A stretch of DNA of 64,000 nt from Candidatus Poseidoniaceae archaeon (GTDB lineage: Archaea > Thermoplasmatota > Poseidoniia > Poseidoniales > Poseidoniaceae), in the NCBI GenBank assembly GCA_938075675.1, contig CALJHE010000002.1:62001-126000 (forward strand), in the 5' to 3' direction. Below the pieces are notes generated by a model. The model did not search any database and was not told the DNA's origin. It worked only from the letters and a program-made list of their open reading frames with translations. Positions 48,598-61,576 of this stretch are shown piece by piece. Positions within the stretch are counted from its first letter, which is position 1. Each line of letters opens with the position of its first letter. A program made the position numbers and the translations under genes.

Positions 48598-50652
48598 TCA
48601 ATCCCACTTTGTGTTCCCTTGGAACATATCTGTAGCGAGTTTCTTTGCTTTCACACGGCGAGAATACTCACCCCTGCTCGAAACTGTACACAGCATCAAT
48701 CCAAGCACTCCAACTGGAGTTGCGTAAGGAATGAGCCCAGAAGCATTCTCAATCGTGATGAAGGGTGGAACATCGTTCATGTCAAAGCCTGGAGAAGAAA
48801 TAAAGCGGACATCGAGTAAATCCAAATCGCAGTCACACAAACTTACCGAAATTCTCTCCGGGAACAAGGCACTTTGAAGCGACAGCCAATCGTACTCGCT
48901 TACCGAAGCAGGGCGTGTACCCCAAGCAGGAACTGAGATGGAGCCAGTTGCAGGAACCGAGACCATGTCAAAGTCAACATGGAAGACCGACGATTTCGGT
49001 TTCTCATCGACAATCATCATAGCTTCCAGCATTAACATATCGAGGAGTAACGAACGCCCTGCAAGAAGGATGAAGCGTACGGTTTGTTGCTCAAGCATGC
49101 CTTCATCCGTAGTTTGCGCACCACCGCGACTTACCTGTGAGAAAATGGCTTGATCAAGACGTAAATCTTGGAGTTCTGGGACAACGAGTTGCCATCTTCC
49201 ATCCGGAAGAGGAAGTGCTTCTTCCACCACAAGTCGGAGTTCTAAACGTTCTCCATCAAGCATCCCCCATGTAGAGCCAGTGTGCGATACAAGAACTTGT
49301 TCTGGAACTCCGGGATACGATGCATCCCACAGTTGTTGCAATCGATTTTCAATCAATTCGTCGATTTGAATTTCAGTGTCCGACTGAACTTCGTCTGCCA
49401 ATGCCCACATCGGATGCAAGATGCCACCAACGAGGAGAAAGAGGACCCCGGGGGTAAACGCTCCGAACCTTAGAAGCGCCGAAGTGGAGTTTCTCAGACC
49501 GTCAAAAGCAAAGCCAGCAAACAAGAGAAGCGAAATGAAGAGGAAGCCAGAAGAATGTTTTGAGAGAGATACCGGAGAATCCTCATCTCCTAAAACGGCA
49601 CTTCCTACGGGATAAAACGCCTTACCATCAAAGTCGGCTGGAGTAACCGGCCCGGCGCCTTCAAACGCCAGTTGTCCCGTCCAAGTATAGGGTTGGAATT
49701 TTCCTGCAGTCCCCCCAAAACAGAAGGTGTAATCGCCAACGGGCATAGCCCTCCACCGATACGTCGTCCGAGTTGAATCATCGTCTTCACGTACAATAAC
49801 TTCAGGTGCGTTAGAAAGCCGACCTGATGGCTGAATGAGGTCGGGTAAGCCATGACTCTGTTGGAGTTCAATAGGCACAGACTCCCATTGCAGGTAGATA
49901 TTGAGAACCTCATGCTGTTCGATTGTGAACGTCCAACAATCTCTATCGTTTTCGAGAAGGGCACCATAATGGACGGTTTCAAACTCAGTGGAGCGCGGTT
50001 CAAGATCGCTTGAAGGTTCATCGGAGTTTCGAGATTCGATGTCTTCGGACCATGGAATTTCGAGTTCCATAAATGAAGAGCCCCGCAAATGCAATTCCCA
50101 AGTCCCGGGCCGGTCCAGAACAAAGGTCATTCGAAGACGAACTGGGTCACCAGGCCACAGCACGCGCTCACCGTTGAGGTTGAGCGATTCGTCTTCGAGC
50201 GTGTAGGGGCTCGTTGTGGAAACGGAAGGAACAAAATCAGCGTCAAAGTTCCATTCGGTTACCGATGAGCCAAGGATAAGTGAAACATCCAATTCAGGCT
50301 TGTTGTATCCGGAGAACTCTCCGGTAAAACGCAAATCCAATACCATTTTATCCAACAAAGTAGGCAGCAGTGCGAGTTCAAATTGTTGAGGATCCATATC
50401 AAATTCAAGAGTGACTGTCTCAGGTTGCGCTGGTGAGGCAAAGACATTATTGGATACAATTTCTTCACCACTTGCTACCGAGGTAAGTTGGCAATCATTA
50501 TCTTGAATACACGATAAGAAAAGTTCCCCTCCATCGGGAGATTGATTGAGATTTGCTTGAGAAAAGGGAGCACAGAATGACAGCAAAAAAAGTCCGAGGA
50601 TGACCGCCATCTGAATGCTGTATGAGCGTTGAACTTGTGAAGAACGGCTCAT
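48598..50652 (-). CDS. Large membrane protein with secreted N-terminal region
   Basis: 684 aa. A signal-like helix (about 13-33) opens a beta-rich ectodomain (35-365) with acidic, Ser-rich loops. Two helices sit in the middle (about 370-388 and 398-425), followed by a cytoplasmic or second outer domain (430-640), and a final helix (about 645-662) with a Lys/Arg tail. The GDCDLDLLDV-type and SSEWI segments give no family. Similar size and layout to other marine archaeal surface proteins. Converges on the TerB-like gene three bases away. Confidence 0.55.
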   Translation of the reverse strand: MSRSSQVQRSYSIQMAVILGLFLLSFCAPFSQANLNQSPDGGELFLSCIQDNDCQLTSVASGEEIVSNNVFASPAQPETVTLEFDMDPQQFELALLPTLLDKMVLDLRFTGEFSGYNKPELDVSLILGSSVTEWNFDADFVPSVSTTSPYTLEDESLNLNGERVLWPGDPVRLRMTFVLDRPGTWELHLRGSSFMELEIPWSEDIESRNSDEPSSDLEPRSTEFETVHYGALLENDRDCWTFTIEQHEVLNIYLQWESVPIELQQSHGLPDLIQPSGRLSNAPEVIVREDDDSTRTTYRWRAMPVGDYTFCFGGTAGKFQPYTWTGQLAFEGAGPVTPADFDGKAFYPVGSAVLGDEDSPVSLSKHSSGFLFISLLLFAGFAFDGLRNSTSALLRFGAFTPGVLFLLVGGILHPMWALADEVQSDTEIQIDELIENRLQQLWDASYPGVPEQVLVSHTGSTWGMLDGERLELRLVVEEALPLPDGRWQLVVPELQDLRLDQAIFSQVSRGGAQTTDEGMLEQQTVRFILLAGRSLLLDMLMLEAMMIVDEKPKSSVFHVDFDMVSVPATGSISVPAWGTRPASVSEYDWLSLQSALFPERISVSLCDCDLDLLDVRFISSPGFDMNDVPPFITIENASGLIPYATPVGVLGLMLCTVSSRGEYSRRVKAKKLATDMFQGNTKWD

Positions 50653-50696
50653 GTTTAACGCAACTCTCCATCGTGTTTCAAATCAGTGGTGTATTG

Positions 50697-51239
50697 TTAC
50701 AAGAGTACTGGGTTTTTCTTGTCAATAAGCACAGTGTTGCACTTACGGCAACGGTATCTTCTTTTCGAGGGCTTTTGCCTTGGAAATTCTTGGCCGCAAG
50801 TCGTACAAGACCACAACCAAACCGCCCTCGCTCTACGTAAGGATTCGGTAAACAACGGTCCTTGACGACCAGCTGTGCTGCCAGGCCAGGCTGACTCTAA
50901 TCGGCGAAAAAGTGTGTTGTGCTCTCGTAAACCCAGGGCATGGATGTATTCATGATGCAAAACAAAACCAGAATAGGCCTTCCATTCAGGCTTGAGCATC
51001 TCGGGATGAAGATCAATCACTTCGACGTCTTTTGGTTGCAAAGAATGAACATCGACACCTCGCTTCCAACGTGTGACTCCGTGTCGCTGAGTAGCATTTT
51101 TTCTTAAAACACCTAAAGGGATACTTCGCAAATCTTCGACTTTCGCATTCGCCCATTCCGGCATGTCAAACATGACTTCAAGAACAAAATCTCGAATCTC
51201 CGATAAGAGTAAGATTTGCTCTTTGTTGGGTTTTGCCAT
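50697..51239 (-). CDS. SprT-like zinc metalloprotease
   Basis: 180 aa. The active-site motif is HHEYIH with HEYIH at residues 96-100, and a C-terminal zinc ribbon has C145/C148 (SCTTCG) and C164/C167 (YRCRKC). This domain order is that of SprT/SPRTN proteins, some of which cut DNA-protein crosslinks. The frame starts upstream at 51317, but ATG 51239 (MAKPNKEQ) lies just after the end of the hotdog gene, supporting it. The longer form would overlap that gene. Substrate is inference. Confidence 0.82.
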   Translation of the reverse strand: MAKPNKEQILLLSEIRDFVLEVMFDMPEWANAKVEDLRSIPLGVLRKNATQRHGVTRWKRGVDVHSLQPKDVEVIDLHPEMLKPEWKAYSGFVLHHEYIHALGLREHNTLFRRLESAWPGSTAGRQGPLFTESLRRARAVWLWSCTTCGQEFPRQKPSKRRYRCRKCNTVLIDKKNPVLL

Positions 51240-51247
51240 TTTAGCCT

Positions 51248-51739
51248 TCAACTCCATCGATGATAGGCTGGATGGCCCTCTTTTACCGCCACGAACAATC
51301 CGCTGCCAGTGGCACAAACTTTGCCGTTTGCTTCCAACAATAATTCGATTTCAGCACGGTCCTCGCTCAACTCTTTGACCTGGCTAGTGACTTTCAGTGG
51401 GACATTCAAAGGAGTGGGTCTTCGAAGTTTAACGCTGTAGGAAGCGGTTACAGTACACGGGGGTTCATCTAAATCCTGAGCATCCATCAATGCCACTGCT
51501 GCAGTCCAATTCCCATGGCAATCCAAAAGAGTTCCAATGATCCCGCCGTTAATCATACCTGGGAAGGCTTGATGGTGGTTTTCGGGCAAGAATTCAAGAG
51601 AAAGGCCGTTCTCTATTCGAACGCTGTTAATTCGTAACCCTTTTTGGTTGGAAGGTCCGCAACCAAAGCAAATCGAATTTGGAGCGTATTGACGTTGAAC
51701 ACCTATCTCCTCCATACCCTCGGTAAGACAGGGAAGCAT
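51248..51739 (-). CDS. PaaI-type hotdog-fold thioesterase
   Basis: 163 aa hotdog fold enzyme that probably hydrolyses acyl-CoA thioesters. The core is GMINGGIIGTLLDCHGNWTA, with the Gly-rich turn and an Asp that is catalytic in PaaI-like enzymes, followed by TASYSVKLRRPTPL strand and EANGKVCATGSGLFVAV. A SICFGCGPSN segment near the start recalls proteins with a CFGCG-type N-terminus. Starts at 51739 or 51715. It is the first gene upstream of sprT on the same strand and divergent from the AstE-like gene. Confidence 0.8.
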   Translation of the reverse strand: MLPCLTEGMEEIGVQRQYAPNSICFGCGPSNQKGLRINSVRIENGLSLEFLPENHHQAFPGMINGGIIGTLLDCHGNWTAAVALMDAQDLDEPPCTVTASYSVKLRRPTPLNVPLKVTSQVKELSEDRAEIELLLEANGKVCATGSGLFVAVKEGHPAYHRWS

Positions 51740-51806
51740 TTGTTTTCTTTGCCTACAGGTGTAAACATATACGCATTCTTATTGAGGTGGTGAGTATGCA
51801 CAGACC

Positions 51807-53138
51807 ATGGCAGGTAAGAAGCGCAAGGCGAAAGCTAAGATTCGTGTGGCGCATGAACTGCCACGAAGACGCAGAAATGCGATTCAGGAAGCTATGGCTG
51901 CTCACAAATCTGAAGACCGACCGGAGTGGGACAGAAGTGCGAAATGGAGTAACACTCGATTCTATCGTAAAATCATCAAACCTGGGACTATGCGAACAGT
52001 ACACCTTCCGCTTTTGGAAACCGACCTCGGCGATTCATGGCCGATACCTGTTACAATCCTCCATGGAAAGCGCCCAGGCCCGACAATTACCATTCTTGGA
52101 GGCGTTCACGGTGATGAGCTCACAGGCCCTTCGACCTGTACCCATCTACTCTCAAACGCATTCACGGATGAAGGGAAGCCACTCGACCCAACAAAACTGG
52201 CAGGCACGATTCGGATTGTGCCGATTGTAAACCTCCCTGGATACAGGTCCAAATCGAGATACTTCCCTGATGGTCGTGACCTCAACCGTCACTTCCCCGG
52301 AGACCCAAAGGGTTCGACAACCAAAAGAGTTGCAGCCCAGACATGGAAATACTTGTTCTCGGATGCTGATGCCATCGTTGATTTGCACAGTGCTGGAAAA
52401 GGGAGGTCGAACATGCCACAAATCAGAGCGAACCTCGCTCATGCAGGCTCAAACATTCTTGCAAAGGCATTTGGGATTGAGATCATTCTCGATTCAAAAC
52501 CACCCTCTGGTTCGCTCAGAAAAGCAGCCATTGCACAAGACATACCAGTAGTAACCTACGAAGGCGGTGGGGCAAATGCACTCGATCACGAGTCTGTTAA
52601 AGTGGCAATGCACGGCGTGTTGAACGTCTTACGCTCGTTCCGCATGATTGACGGAAACCCATTACGGCCTCGCTTCCGAATGCTCGCAAGTGGCTCTCAT
52701 TGGCTCAGAGCTGGTGAAGGAGGTCTACTCGACATGTTCGTTTCAGCAGGCTCAGTCATGCGTGAAGGTGAAGTGATTGCAACGATATCTGACCCCGGAA
52801 CACCCGGTATTACTGTAGATGTCGTGGCACCTGAAGACGGATTACTGATCGGCGCAGCGACCAATCCTTTCACTGCAGCAGGTATGCCGGTTGGACATTT
52901 CTTACCTATCTCAAAACACCTCAAATTGCTCAGCGACCAAATCGATACCAACGGCAGATTCCTTGTGTGTGGATCTCAAGGAGAAGCGGTGTGGAGAGAA
53001 GAACAGGATGTTGACGAAGTCGCTGTCGAAGGCGACTGGAGTGGCGGAAGCGTAGACTCTGAGTGGACCATCACAAAGGAAATCAATGCCGCACAAGGCG
53101 ACACATTCACCGACAATGAAGAAGAAGCCGAAGCCTAA
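51807..53138 (+). CDS. Succinylglutamate desuccinylase/aspartoacylase-family deacylase
   Basis: 443 aa M14-type zinc carboxypeptidase fold. GGVHGDELTGP gives the zinc His and Glu (HxxE), and DLHSAGKG gives the third ligand. The R and N of the substrate pocket lie in GYRSKSRYFPDGRDLNRHF. The N-terminal 55 residues are Lys/Arg-rich and the C-terminal 90 are a beta-strand lid with an acidic tail. The family removes acyl groups from amino acids; the exact substrate is unknown. ATG 51807 is chosen; a GAGGTGG sequence lies about 20 bases upstream. Confidence 0.85.
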   Translation: MAGKKRKAKAKIRVAHELPRRRRNAIQEAMAAHKSEDRPEWDRSAKWSNTRFYRKIIKPGTMRTVHLPLLETDLGDSWPIPVTILHGKRPGPTITILGGVHGDELTGPSTCTHLLSNAFTDEGKPLDPTKLAGTIRIVPIVNLPGYRSKSRYFPDGRDLNRHFPGDPKGSTTKRVAAQTWKYLFSDADAIVDLHSAGKGRSNMPQIRANLAHAGSNILAKAFGIEIILDSKPPSGSLRKAAIAQDIPVVTYEGGGANALDHESVKVAMHGVLNVLRSFRMIDGNPLRPRFRMLASGSHWLRAGEGGLLDMFVSAGSVMREGEVIATISDPGTPGITVDVVAPEDGLLIGAATNPFTAAGMPVGHFLPISKHLKLLSDQIDTNGRFLVCGSQGEAVWREEQDVDEVAVEGDWSGGSVDSEWTITKEINAAQGDTFTDNEEEAEA

Positions 53139-54395
53139 TCAAGCATTGAGGAACGACTCAACGGTATCTTTGACCTCTTGCTCTTCCATGTTCCGACGCT
53201 GACTCTTTGCTACTTCAAACACGTGTGCGACCAAGTCATCCGATGCTTCATACCCATTTTGTTCGAGCCACCAAATGATGTTTGAACGGCCAGCCATGTG
53301 CCCGATTCGAATCACTTGCTTCAGGCCAAAATCTCCAGCAGGAACTCCAGAATACACGCGGTCTGCAAGCCAGTTGTCGCCTTTCTTCATTGCTTTAATG
53401 ACGGCAGATGCGTGAACACCAGTTCCGGTCTCAAAAGCGTCCATGCCAAACACCGGATAATTCCGAGGGAGTGGGACTTCGATGTACTCGTTTGCTTTCT
53501 GCATGTATGCATCAAGTTGAGTCAAGTCATTGTCAATCACTCCAAGCAGTTTCAAATTGACAAGAGTTTGGTCGAGCGGAGCGTTACCTGCTCGCTCACC
53601 GACACCAAGAGCGGTGCCATGAATAACATCTGCGCCGGCTTCCACTGCAGCGATGTTGTTTGCCACGCCAAGACCTCTGTCTTGGTGGCCGTGCCAGTTG
53701 ACTTCAATTTCAGAACGTTTGTATCCAGAGTCTTTGATGACTTCTTCATCGATAAATTGGAGCAGTTGTTTAACACCGTTCGGAGTGACGTGTCCACATG
53801 TATCACAAATGCACAAACGTCGGGCGCCAAGTTCCATAGCCCGCTGATAAATGAGTTTGACATCTTCGGGCTTGGAGCGCGTGGTATCTTCGGTAACAAA
53901 CATCACTGGCACATCGTTATCGACAGCGAAGGATACGGCTTTTTCCATAGTAGAAACGAGTTTTTCCATTGTCCACCCTTCAGTGTATTGCCGAATGGGA
54001 CTTGTACCGAGGAATGCACTGGCTTGGATTGGGATTCCGTGTTTTGCTTGCAACTCAACGAGCGGTTCGATATCGTTCATGAGAGTGCGAACTGCCGCCC
54101 CAGGTCGGATTTGATAATCGTTCTCAGTGATGTGAGAAAGCATAGCATCAATGTGTTCCAAGTGAAAAGGACCCGCCCCAGGGAGCCCAAGATCTACTTT
54201 TTGCAGTCCCAAATTTTCCATGAAAGTTAACAGTTCAATCTTTTGTTCAATGGTTGGATTGCGAGCACTTGGGCTTTGTAATCCGTCTCGAAGAGTCTCG
54301 TCATCGAACCATACGCCGTGCGGATGATTTGCAGGGTTTCTGTTCAAATCGTAGTCTACTGTGTTCCAATCATAAATCAAAGAGCGCTCGTCCAT
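53139..54395 (-). CDS. DRE-TIM metallolyase (homocitrate/isopropylmalate/citramalate synthase-like)
   Basis: 418 aa Claisen-condensing enzyme. DDETLRDGLQSP near residue 32 has the catalytic Arg-Asp. Metal-ligand His pair is WHGHQDRGLG and the loop GERAGNAPLDQTLVNL is typical of LeuA/NifV/CimA enzymes. The C-terminal part is short, without the 130-residue regulatory LeuA dimer domain, so feedback by leucine is unlikely through that domain. Which 2-oxoacid is used (oxoisovalerate, oxoglutarate or pyruvate) cannot be read. ATG 54395 has a GGTGAT SD that can pair with an upstream inverted repeat. Confidence 0.85.
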   Translation of the reverse strand: MDERSLIYDWNTVDYDLNRNPANHPHGVWFDDETLRDGLQSPSARNPTIEQKIELLTFMENLGLQKVDLGLPGAGPFHLEHIDAMLSHITENDYQIRPGAAVRTLMNDIEPLVELQAKHGIPIQASAFLGTSPIRQYTEGWTMEKLVSTMEKAVSFAVDNDVPVMFVTEDTTRSKPEDVKLIYQRAMELGARRLCICDTCGHVTPNGVKQLLQFIDEEVIKDSGYKRSEIEVNWHGHQDRGLGVANNIAAVEAGADVIHGTALGVGERAGNAPLDQTLVNLKLLGVIDNDLTQLDAYMQKANEYIEVPLPRNYPVFGMDAFETGTGVHASAVIKAMKKGDNWLADRVYSGVPAGDFGLKQVIRIGHMAGRSNIIWWLEQNGYEASDDLVAHVFEVAKSQRRNMEEQEVKDTVESFLNA

Positions 54396-54402
54396 TGAAC
54401 AT

Positions 54403-54429
54403 CACCGCAACGGCCGACTTGGGCCGGTG
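54403..54429 (-). promoter_or_regulatory. Inverted repeat overlapping the DRE-TIM synthase ribosome-binding site
   Basis: On the minus strand CACC-GGCC (54429-54422), a six-base loop, GGCC (54415-54412), a five-base bulge and GGTG (54406-54403) can pair. The last arm is the GGTGAT SD of the gene starting at 54395, eight to ten bases upstream of its ATG. The pairing is imperfect (bulge), so the claim is weaker than for the aIF2-alpha hairpin. Confidence 0.35.
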
Positions 54430-54479
54430 CATGTCGAGACACCATGGAATCATGTTTCAATGCGTCGGCTGAAAGAAAA

Positions 54480-59542
<5,063 letters not shown>

Positions 59543-60343
59543 ATGCCCAACCCGAAGATATGCGTCTCTCTCGAAGAAACAACAGTCAAAGCAATGGTTG
59601 ACGAAGCCGCTCGTGCCGGATTACACGGCGCAGATATGGTTGAAGTTCGATTTGACCGACTCTACCTTACCAAGCCGCAAGCTACCGTCGTCGAAGACGA
59701 AGAAGGAAACCGCACATCCACCATGCCTCCAGTCAATGACTGGGCAGTAGCCGATGTTTCTGAACTCGAAGTGGCTGAATCTATTGCGGCATTGAAAGAA
59801 GGAATTTCACTCCCTGTAGTTTTCGCAGTTCGCCCAGTTCGTGAAGGCGGTCATTTCCCCGGTAACGAGGAACAACGTGTAGAAATCCTAGAACAAGCGA
59901 TTGGCTCGAGCGTCGCCTGGATTGATCTCGAACTTTCCATTGATTCGAAAGCACGCAAAGCACTCACAGAAGCTGCAAAGTCGGCAAGTTGCAAAATCAT
60001 TGCTTCCCAACATGATGTAGAAGGAACTCCAAGCGCAGAAGAAATCGTCACAATGGTTTCCGAAAACGGCGACAGCGGTGACATTTTCAAGTACTGCAGC
60101 ACCGTAAATGACCACCAAGACGCTTTGCAGATCATCGATGCAGCAAACACCCTCTCGACTCAAGAATCCCCCCTCTACAGCCTCATGGCGCTCGGCAACG
60201 GCGGAGACTGGGCTCGACTCCATGCACCCACTCTTGGTCAAGAAATGGTATACGCAACAATGCGAGACGAGTTCCGACTCTCTGACAAGGGCCTAGTCAA
60301 CGTTCGTGACCTCCAAGATGCTTGGAGACTCCTTGAGTACTGA
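59543..60343 (+). CDS. aroD: 3-dehydroquinate dehydratase, type I
   Basis: 266 aa class I dehydroquinase of the shikimate pathway. The Schiff-base Lys lies in DIFKYCST and the catalytic His in ASQHDVEGTPS; the first strand KICVSLEETTVKAMVDE carries the substrate Glu-type motif with VEVRFDRL, and VVFAVRPVREGGHFPG supplies the Arg. All key residues are present. The C-terminal segment SLMALGNGGDWARLHAPTLG fits the family. ATG 59543 has no clear SD. It converges with the gene ending at 60383. Confidence 0.92.
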   Translation: MPNPKICVSLEETTVKAMVDEAARAGLHGADMVEVRFDRLYLTKPQATVVEDEEGNRTSTMPPVNDWAVADVSELEVAESIAALKEGISLPVVFAVRPVREGGHFPGNEEQRVEILEQAIGSSVAWIDLELSIDSKARKALTEAAKSASCKIIASQHDVEGTPSAEEIVTMVSENGDSGDIFKYCSTVNDHQDALQIIDAANTLSTQESPLYSLMALGNGGDWARLHAPTLGQEMVYATMRDEFRLSDKGLVNVRDLQDAWRLLEY

Positions 60344-60382
60344 AGTCGCTCACAGGCCCTTCAGAGAGCCTTATTTAGCGTT

Positions 60383-61528
60383 TCAGGTTTGCTCTAACGG
60401 CGTGGAAATTGTCTCTACTGATTCGTCTGTTTGAACATCCTGTGAAGTTATGTTTTCAGGTATTGGCACGGGCTGCTGTAATTCCTTCGGTGTAGGCTCG
60501 GATTCTTGCCAACCCCCTGGTTGTTGTGCAGGAGTACTCAGCGAGGGAACGATGCTTTGCACCTGTTCAGTTTGCATGAGACCGGCCTTCATGTAGCGAG
60601 CGTTAAGGACAAATGGAATAACGAGCGTGCCCAAGAAGCCAACAAGGAAGACGATGGCAACTGTATACGGAGGCAGAATCAAACTTCGTTCTGTCGTGAT
60701 AATGGTGATGTCAGCAGCCACAATTGTATCTGGTGCTTCAGCATCAAAGTCATGAACATTGTCCCATGTATCAACAACGATGTAGAAGTCTTGCCAGTTG
60801 GTTCCTGTGAAGAGTGAAGAGTAGATTTCGGGACCATCAAGGTTCAAAGCAAAATTAACCTCGGAGGTTTTTTCGTATTCATGTGAATCACGGTATGACT
60901 TCCATCCGAGGAAATTGAAACTTCTCCACTCTGGAGGGATATCGGACAATGAATCCTGAATGTCTTCGTCGTAGAACCATCGATCGTCTTGGTGTGAACT
61001 GTAGTAAGATTCTTGATAATCCGAATATTCTTCGGTAGTTAGGAGATACACATCGGCATTCACTGGGTTAAAATTCGTGTCTTGCAGTGTGATGCAAACC
61101 GTGGTTCGGTAATCAGCGGAAAGGTTGACCCTCAATGCTCCTACGCTGTCGTTTCCAATGAGCATGGTCGTGAAATGATTCACCTCTAGTGGGTCGAGCC
61201 GAGGAGTGTAATACGAGTCGTACATCCATGGTTCTTCTGGGCTCAACTCAGGATTATACCGCTCATCTGATGACTGGCTCGGGACTTCTCCCCCATCTTC
61301 CGGCATGTACATCTCGTCGTCGTAAAAGAACCCGTCCCACCACATATTGTTATGATGCGGCACAAGTGATTTGCGTTGAACTGTCTCGTTCCATGCAACA
61401 GGAGTCGTGTCACCTGAACACGCATCAGCAGCTTCGGCTTGGGCTGTCAAAGGCGAGGAGAGTGCGACCAAAAACAGGGGGAGGAGGAGGGTCAAAGTGA
61501 TTGAACCAACTCGAAAATGCGTTGACAT
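60383..61528 (-). CDS. Secreted membrane-anchored protein, Tyr/Asp-rich ectodomain
   Basis: 381 aa. A signal peptide (SITLTLLLPLFLVALSSPL, cleaved near AQAEA) leads to a large ectodomain rich in Tyr, Asp and Trp with two Cys in the N-terminal half. A membrane helix at about 283-305 (VAIVFLVGFLGTLVIPFVLN) is followed by a Pro/Gln/Thr-rich cytoplasmic tail of 75 residues. No domain is recognised. ATG 61528 has a GAGGGGAG SD, which is the 3' arm of a hairpin. It follows the PKD protein by 48 bp and may share its transcript. Confidence 0.6.
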   Translation of the reverse strand: MSTHFRVGSITLTLLLPLFLVALSSPLTAQAEAADACSGDTTPVAWNETVQRKSLVPHHNNMWWDGFFYDDEMYMPEDGGEVPSQSSDERYNPELSPEEPWMYDSYYTPRLDPLEVNHFTTMLIGNDSVGALRVNLSADYRTTVCITLQDTNFNPVNADVYLLTTEEYSDYQESYYSSHQDDRWFYDEDIQDSLSDIPPEWRSFNFLGWKSYRDSHEYEKTSEVNFALNLDGPEIYSSLFTGTNWQDFYIVVDTWDNVHDFDAEAPDTIVAADITIITTERSLILPPYTVAIVFLVGFLGTLVIPFVLNARYMKAGLMQTEQVQSIVPSLSTPAQQPGGWQESEPTPKELQQPVPIPENITSQDVQTDESVETISTPLEQT

Positions 61529-61535
61529 GGACTCC

Positions 61536-61557
61536 CCTCGATTACTGTAATGCGAGG
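61536..61557 (-). promoter_or_regulatory. Inverted repeat overlapping the SD of the Tyr/Asp-rich surface protein gene
   Basis: On the minus strand CCTCG-C-ATTAC-A-GTAAT-CGAGG, two stems of five (ATTAC/GTAAT) and five (CCTCG/CGAGG) base pairs separated by one bulged base, with a single unpaired base between ATTAC and GTAAT. The last arm forms part of the GAGGGGAG SD, nine bases before ATG 61528. With such a small loop the innermost pairs would open, but the repeat is striking in a 48-bp gap. Function in translation is inference. Confidence 0.5.
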
Positions 61558-61576
61558 AGGTTATACAAACTAACGG

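Noticed and set aside
53298-54230. 310-codon plus-strand open frame opposite the DRE-TIM synthase
   Set aside because: The minus-strand frame has the DRE-TIM motifs. The plus-strand product is Cys/His/Phe-rich with no domain, and is a shadow.
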